The position numbers were made by a program, and so were the translations under genes. Shown here piece by piece: positions 57,831-64,000 of a stretch of DNA of 64,000 bases. Below the pieces are notes generated by a model. That model was not told the DNA's origin, made no database searches, and saw nothing but the letters and a program-made list of their open reading frames with translations. Source of the stretch: Toxonevra muliebris (taxonomy: Eukaryota; Arthropoda; Insecta; Diptera; Pallopteridae); contig OY829329.1 in NCBI GenBank assembly GCA_963691655.1, forward strand, positions 15,700,708-15,764,707, given 5' to 3'. The first letter of the stretch is position 1; the number at the start of each line of letters is the position of its first letter.

Positions 57831-58106
57831 ATGAAGAAATTCGTTGAGAATTTTCGCTTTTAATCGCTTACCATTGTCCGGGACTGGGTATTCATTAGGG
57901 CGGATCGATTTTTCTTCTTCAAATTCGTCAAGAATTTCTTGAAAGGTTTTGGAAAAGATAAAAATATTGGTATACATATTTTTTAATTTGGACATAAGTT
58001 TCGCTTTCTCGATTTCGTTTGTTTTTTTTTTTTTTGTGGATTTGTAGGATAAAATTTTAAATGCGATTGTATTCTCCAAGGCTGGTTGTCTCAAGTTTGA
58101 TCGCAA
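57819..58106 (-). CDS. Unrecognised 95-codon frame, possible short gene or exon
   Basis: An open minus-strand frame whose second half is balanced and protein-like: KTFQEILDEFEEEKSIRPNE, then VPDNGKRLKAKILNEFLHLL and a stop. Its codons are unlike the neighbouring satellite, which starts exactly where it ends. The first half has a Lys run over a poly-A tract, so the true start, if any, may be the internal Met near residue 38. No domain is recognised. It could be the 3' end of a decayed gene or the tail of a longer spliced one. Confidence 0.3.
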   Translation of the reverse strand: MRSNLRQPALENTIAFKILSYKSTKKKKTNEIEKAKLMSKLKNMYTNIFIFSKTFQEILDEFEEEKSIRPNEYPVPDNGKRLKAKILNEFLHLLN

Positions 58107-59520
58107 ATGGGCTTACCAGGTCTAACGAGCATGATAAATAAATAAATATATAAAATCAACTGTTTTGACACCTCCATTAAATCCAACCAACTACACCGCT
58201 GCTTAATATAAAAAACACCACACAAATATGGGCATTTAAAGTAATAATATCAAAATATTCCCCGCTTGCATATAACAACATGAAATGACAACGCCACTAA
58301 CTTATGACGGCGCTAGCAAGTAGCGACAGCAACAGCGCCGTTGGAATTGGCGGCGGTGGCGGCGGCGGCGACGGCGGCCAATGCCCATGTCTACCGACAA
58401 CTTCGCATAACAATGCGTTAAAACGACAACTTTGTAATAAAATTGATTGACCACAACACAAACAACAACAACAACATGATGGGCATCAGCAATAAAAGGC
58501 AGCGATGCCATACGATACCATGCGTTATGGTGCGTTACAATCCGATGCCTGCTGTTTGATATCTACTGACTGCTCTCGCGTATATTTTTGTAAAATTAAT
58601 TTATTATAAAATATATAAAGAAATAAAAAAAAAAAAACAAAATAAACAAACAAACAATTTAAACTTAATTTTACCTCATTTTTTTTTGCTTGATACGAGA
58701 GTTTAGTTGTCATGTTATTTTATATGTTTTATTGTTGTTGTTGCTGTTCTTTTTGCCATACATACATTTATACCCTCATGGCAATTTATTTATATATATT
58801 TTAAGTTGAATGGTAGTTAGGAAGACGTACTGAAAGACAGACAAGCAGACCCCGACAGACAGACCTCCAACTGTGCGACAACATGATTTGTTCTTAAGTG
58901 ATTGTCTAAGCTGACAGTTTCAATTAAACATTTGCCAAGGGGGGGGAAGTATAATTTTGATAAATTACAAAAATTATGGTGCAAAAGCCGCTGGTTGTTT
59001 AAGGTTTATTTTTTAAAGAAAATTAAATGAAATTATTTATGCAAATGATTGACATATAAACAGTTAATTATATGTTGTTTTTTTTTTTTGAATTGGTACA
59101 GTGGCAAAAATTTTATATAGCCAATATTTAAACGAAGTTCCGAAAAATTTTAAGTTGCAAATGCAGCAAATTCATTTCAATGGATTGAACCTCGGTTTTT
59201 TATTTCCACTTCAAGCATTTTTTCCGATAGTGGAGACTCAGATTATGCAGATATGACTAAATAAATAAAAAAAATTAGTCATTAGTTCATGATTGATGAT
59301 TGAATTTTTTAGTCATTATTTTTCACTCATTAGTCAGATTGAATTTTTCCCTGCAAGCTTAAAGTTTAAGCCTCAGTCAAATAAAACCCGAAATCTAAAA
59401 CTAGAAACTAGTAATTAGAAATAAGTGATTAAATTTAGAAGTGTCTAATCTTATCTTATAATGATTTGTTAGAATGATGTATACAGAATCGAATTTTCAA
59501 GACTTATTTCTTAGGATAAA
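58107..59520. other. Spacer with GGC-rich microsatellite
   Basis: No gene seen. A (GGC)n-type tract lies at about 58349-58378, unusually GC-rich for this window. T and A runs follow. Frames through them are low-complexity. Confidence 0.5.
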
Positions 59521-61020
59521 CTTGTCTTGAAACCAGGAATTTAAAGTATGGAAAAAGACAACCGAAAACATAATATAAAAAACAGAAAAACATAAATACA
59601 AAAACAGATATAAAAATGAAAAACCTAAAATCAAAAATCAGAAGAAAAAACAATAATGAAAAGTTAGAAAAAGGAAATTAAAAAACAGTTATCAAAACTT
59701 AGAAAAAAGAAATCAAAAATAAGAAATCAGAAAACAGAAATCAAAAATCGGAAATCAGAAAACAGAAACCAGAAACCAGAAAACAGAAAACAGAAACGAG
59801 AAAACAGATATCGAAAACAAGAAATTAGAAAACAGAAATCAAAAATTAGAATTCAGAAATCAAAAATCAGAAATCAGAAATCAGGAATCAGAAAACAAAA
59901 AACAGCAATCAAAAATTAGAAAAAAGAAATCAAAAACAAGAATTTAGAAAATAGAAATCAAAAATCAGAAACCTGAAATCAAAAATCAGAAAACAGAAAT
60001 CAAGAATCAAAAAAAAAAAAAAACGGAAAAAATAAATTAGAAAACAGAAATCAAAAACAAGAAATTAGAAAACAGAAATCAAAAATTAGAATTGAGAAAT
60101 CAGAAATCAAAAATCAGAAAACAGAAATCAGGAATCAAAAATTTGAAAAAAGAAATTAAAAACAGTAATCAAAAACTAGAGAACAGTAATCAATAACAAG
60201 AAATTAGAAAACAGAAATCCGAAATCAAAAAGCAGAAAACAGAAATCGAAAACAAGAAATTAGAAAACAGAAATCGAAAATTAAAATTCAGAAATCAAAA
60301 ATCAGGAATCAGAAATCAGAAATCGGAAATCAGAAAACAAAAAACAGTAATCAAAAATTAGAAAAAAGAAATCAATAACAAGAAATTATAAAACAGAAAT
60401 CAAAAATCAGAAAACAGAAATCAGAAAAAAGAAATTAAAAAACAGTAATCAAAAATTAGAAATAAGAAATCAAAAACAAGAAATTAGAGAACAGAAATCA
60501 AATTCAGAAATCGGAAATCTGAAATTAGAAATTGGTAATAAAACAATAAGGAAACAAAAAAAAACAGTGATCAAAACTTAGAAAACAGAACCCGAAATCA
60601 GAAAACAGAAATCCAAATTCTGAAAACAGAAATCAACAATCAGAAAGCAAAAAACAGTAGCCAAAAATTAGAAAAGGAAATCAAAAACCGGAAAACAGAA
60701 ATCATAATTCAGAAATTAAAAATAAGAAAACAAGAATCAAAAATTAGAAAACAGAAATGAAAAACCAAAAATCAGAAACTGAAAAACAGTAATAAAAAAT
60801 CAGAAAACAGTGATCAAAAATTAGAACAGAAATCAAAATCTAGAAATCAAAAAAACGGAAAACAAAAATAAGAGACCAAAAATTAGAAACCAAAAATCAG
60901 ATATAAGAAAATAAAAAAACAAAAAGCAAAATACAGAAAAGAAAGTAGAAAATAGAAAAACAGGACACGGAAGTTTTCCGTGCATCCCGGTAAAGGTATC
61001 AAAGGTAAAGAAAATCAGAG
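59521..61020 (+). repeat. AAAACAGAAATCAAAAATCAG low-complexity array
   Basis: The + strand is made of the words CAGAAATC, AAAAATCAG, AACAAGAAATTAG and AAAACAG in changing order for 1.5 kb, with almost no other vocabulary. It is denser and less diverged than the 54.8-57.8 kb satellite, and uses CAGAAA where that one uses CAGACC. No gene. Confidence 0.85.
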
Positions 61021-61455
61021 ACATGAAACCAGAAAATACAAATCAGATATCCAAGTTCTTAATTCTAACTCCAATTTTGATCTCTTTCTCAGTTTTGTTT
61101 TCAATCTCAATTTGAAACCCAATCTCAACCCCATTTTTCTCAGAGCATCAATTTCAGAAACAATCTTAGGCTTAGTTTCAGTCTCAATTTAAATCTTAAT
61201 TTCAGTTTTGATCTAAGAATCAAATTTTGTCGATCTCGAAGCTCAGGTCAGGAACGAACACCCATTTTTTATCAAAACGAGGTCGTCTCTTGACGTCAGT
61301 ATGTTTGAAGGACAATCACCGAACTTAACTTAGATAATTGGGTATTGTTTAAAGTAAAGATGCTGAATGGAATGAAAAAGGGATGGTTTCGAAATCGTTA
61401 CGACTGCATTCCATCATTATCGCAATTTGAAATGGGAAACCTTACTTTTTCCATA
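61021..61455. other. Short T-rich counterpart of the array, then spacer
   Basis: About 61055-61225 reads TTTTGATCTC, CAGTTTTG, CAATCTCAATTT, i.e. similar words on the opposite strand. The rest is unassigned. Confidence 0.4.
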
Positions 61456-61460
61456 TTGAT

Positions 61461-61812
61461 CTAGACCAGCGTAGGCCAAAGACGTGAACACAGACAAAGA
61501 AACGTAAGAAATTTCACACGTACAAAACTCATTTCCATAGAAAGAGTGCTCGATCATTGTGTATGTGTAGGCGACCACTGCTGGTCTAGACCAGCGTAAG
61601 CTATAGACTTGCACGCAGGCAAATGACTAGGCCAAAGACTTGCACACAGATAAATCAGCGGTCACCGCTGGTCTAAACCAACGGTGGCCACTTACACACA
61701 CATGCACAATGATTGATTGAGCACTCTTTCTATGAAAATGGAGCTCTGTATGTGTGAAATTGCTTACGCTCCTTTGCCTGCGTGCAAATCTTTGGCATAC
61801 ACTGGTCTAGAT
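61461..61812. mobile_element. Palindromic foldback element, arms about 130-145 bp
   Basis: The left arm 61461-61595 (TCTAGACCAGCGTAGGCCAA, ATTTCACACGTACA, TAGAAAGAGTGCTCGATCAT) pairs with the right arm about 61668-61812 read on the minus strand (TCTAGACCAGTGTATGCCAA, ATTTCACACATACA, TAGAAAGAGTGCTCAATCAA). The loop of about 70 bases carries a further CTAGACCAGCGTAAGC copy. No coding frame. Confidence 0.8.
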
Positions 61813-61985
61813 TGATAGGGCGCTCTCGTGAGAGCTGAATAGTCTAGATTGAAAGAACACTTTCGTGAATAATGAATGGTCTTGAGTCTACGCTCTCGTG
61901 AGCGCTGAATGGACTAGATTGAGAAAATAATTTCTTGAATGCTAAATATTCTTAATTGAGTTCATGCTCTTGTGAATGATGTCTC
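61801..61985 (+). repeat. Tandem GCTCTCGTGAG / TCTAGATTGA repeat
   Basis: Units with TCTAGATTGA, then CGCTCTCGTGAG or a diverged form, then GCTGAATRG recur about every 45-55 bases (61805, 61848, 61912). It abuts the foldback element and shares its CTAGA word. Confidence 0.6.
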
Positions 61986-63570
61986 TAATTTTGGAGAATA
62001 TAACGGTGAATAAAATAGTGAGTAAATTGGCCAATTATATTTATAGGCCTCAACTTTTTCTTAACCTATTTAAAAATAAGTAAAAGAATAAATTAAAATA
62101 AAGTAGCAGATGTTAGTCATGAGATGGAAAGATGAAATAATTTAACAAAAATTATGTCGTATTTAAATATTTCTATACTTTTTGTTTTTTTTTGCATATA
62201 ATTCAATCCTCTTTATGGCAGCTGCTCTTTTTCGCCTACAACCCGCACACACACATACACATATATATATTTCTTTGAAGTATGTAACTTAAAATGCTGA
62301 ACAACAACAAAAATTCTTTTATGAAACTTTTACAGAGAAATATCACTTCACAGCCAAAGCTCCTTTAATCCATGCGCGGCCAACTTGTCTTTGTTTTTCT
62401 TTTTCCTTTCTTCACACTGTCTCTCTCTTTCTCTTTCTACCTCTTACACACTTGGCAACGAAACTTTTCATCCATCCAGGTTTTTTATGCCGCAGTAACA
62501 ACAAAATATGAAGATATCAACTGACAGATAAGCCTTTGCTTCTCATTCATTCATTTCAGCTTTTTTTGTTGTTTTTTTTTTTTTTGTTATTCCTCTTGTT
62601 GTTGTTGTCGAAGACAGCTGCTTCATCGTAGTATAAAATGGCAGAATGGCATAATTATGGGCGACAGCATAATTAAGGATGACATGCAAAAGTATGAATT
62701 ATCACCGAAATGTCACTACGTCATCGTCATCGCCATTGTATGTATGTATGTTGTTGTTAGTGTAAGAGGAATGAGAACTAACAAATTGAGAGAGGGAATG
62801 AGAATAACTAAATGGGAGAGGAAGAAGACTATTGTGAAATGAAGAAAATAAATGAGCATGGTAATGGACAGTGAGCGCATATTGAGCTTGAAATTCTGAG
62901 TAGGGGTATGGCAGCAACAACAACAACAATAACACCAACAGAAACAACAACAACAACAATGTCGCGGCGTGTGGGATTAAGCCGTAGCAAATTTATGTAT
63001 TATGAACAATTTCTCGTTTTCTGGAGTCAATTTTTTATTATTATTATTATTCTGATGCTGATGTTGAATGCTGAAACTGATGCGCTTCGTTGATAATTTT
63101 TTGGTGATTTTATAATAAATTTTTGGTGTTGCTTGTGGTGGAACAACAACAGCAATTGCCATTAAGAAAAATAAGGAACTATAGAGAAATATTAATGTTC
63201 GTAAAAGTAAATGGCAGCAGTAAGAAAATGACAAATGATTTTGGAATGTGACAAAAAGCATTTGAGTGGGATTAAAATAAATTTTTAGACAAATTTCGAT
63301 ATATTTATGAAATAGCTAAGAACGTTTTGTACAGGATTGAGTTTGAGTAATGTTTTGTTGCTGTTTTGTTGTTTTTGAGAAAAAGGGTTTAATGAGCTTA
63401 GCAAAGAAAGCCAGTTGCTGATAGTGTTTTGACGATGTGAAAACTTTAATATTTTTCACAAATTATGAAGAATATTCTTTCATAATTTTTAAATTTTTTT
63501 AAGTGTTTTAATGTGGGAATATACGTGAGGCCGCCTGAAAATCTGCAGGCTAGAATAAATTGCTGAAAGC
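61986..63570. other. Non-coding spacer with CAA and simple repeats
   Basis: No gene seen. (CAA)n tracts lie at about 62913-62928 and 62944-62960, a T run at about 62566-62585, and a TATATA run at about 62261-62270. Confidence 0.5.
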
Positions 63571-63575
63571 TTAGT

Positions 63576-63810
63576 TTAGACCAGCGATGTTCAAAGTATA
63601 CTCTCGCAAGTAAAAAAAAGCTTTTGAGCTTTCACATGCACAAAAAGTTCATTCAACCAATAGAAAAGTATGCTTGTTAGTAGAAAAAGCTTTTGAGCTT
63701 TCACATGTGCACAAAGTTAATTTATACAGTAGAAGAGTATATTCGCGAGTAAAAGAGCTTTTGAGCTCTCACATTTGCACAAAGTTCATTCACACAATAG
63801 AAGTTCGATC
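63576..63810 (+). repeat. 71-bp tandem repeat, 3 copies, next to a foldback-like word
   Basis: Three units carry AGCTTTTGAGCTTTCACATG, CACAAAGTTCATTCA and CAATAGAA, about 70 bases apart (63618, 63689, 63758). Just before them TTTAGACCAGCGATG resembles the CTAGACCAGCG word of the 61.5-kb foldback element, so this may be a degraded relative. No gene in the remaining bases to the end of the window. Confidence 0.6.
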
Positions 63811-64000
63811 ATCAACATTCATGCAAGCAAGGTTGATTTTGGTACTTTTAATGCGAGCAGAGACAAAAATGTTTAATATCGATTGAGAATTAAATTTTTT
63901 GTTTGCGATAAATTTTTCGGTAAAGTCGAAATTTCAAACACCAATATAGAGTGCATAGCACGTGAAACTTTATTAACACGATGAGAGGAATTCGTTATTA

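Noticed and set aside
47081..61020. CRISPR-like or direct-repeat arrays
   Set aside because: Spacing and unit sequence are irregular, no constant repeat with unique spacers exists, and the DNA is eukaryotic.

Overview
This window reads as nuclear DNA of a higher dipteran, probably a tephritid-like fly. That is an inference from the AT-rich composition, abundant (CAA)n/(CAG)n/(GT)n runs, R1-like, jockey-like, mariner, maT and piggyBac-like elements, and GGTTAGGTTA-type tails. It has no bacterial-style gene order. About 64 kb holds only one convincing host-type coding unit, present twice. The rest is transposon debris, minisatellites and low-complexity, intergenic or intronic DNA.

Layout: 1-1290 AT-rich spacer; 1290-3290 an A-rich decayed satellite; 3335-4518 pieces of non-LTR retrotransposons and a mariner tail; 4520-6970 spacer; 6975-8075 a decayed R1-like retrotransposon (minus strand); 9180-15260 a decayed phrase-like repeat, interrupted by a 1.4-kb inverted-repeat element (11423-12831) and a 28-copy 52-bp minisatellite (13276-14732); 15500-17400 simple-sequence spacer; 17450-18045 a 308-bp tandem duplication; 18045-19690 a jockey-like remnant abutting a Tc1/mariner-superfamily remnant.

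The most striking region is 19870-24935. Two intact, single-exon 378-codon genes, about 89% identical in protein, lie head to head (21032-22168 minus, 22905-24041 plus) inside a large inverted repeat. Flanking blocks are arranged as a circular permutation, which suggests a former tandem array with one unit inverted. The protein is helical, with a Cys-rich tail that resembles the QRICH2/DUF4795 sperm-flagellum family; that assignment is tentative.

The right half contains a 0.9-kb TTAA-flanked piggyBac-like non-autonomous element (26998-27903), a near-perfect hairpin (28521-28735), a Tc1/mariner remnant (31210-31930), a tRNA-derived SINE with a 12-bp target duplication (32449-32743), a broken mariner (32813-33610), several minisatellites, a LINE tail (37430-38120), a Harbinger-like MITE (41242-41407), a nearly complete maT (DD37D) transposon with an open transposase frame (45689-46979), four long A-rich satellite tracts that change strand (47-61 kb), and a palindromic foldback element (61461-61812). 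Apart from the gene pair, nothing here looks like a cooperating gene system.
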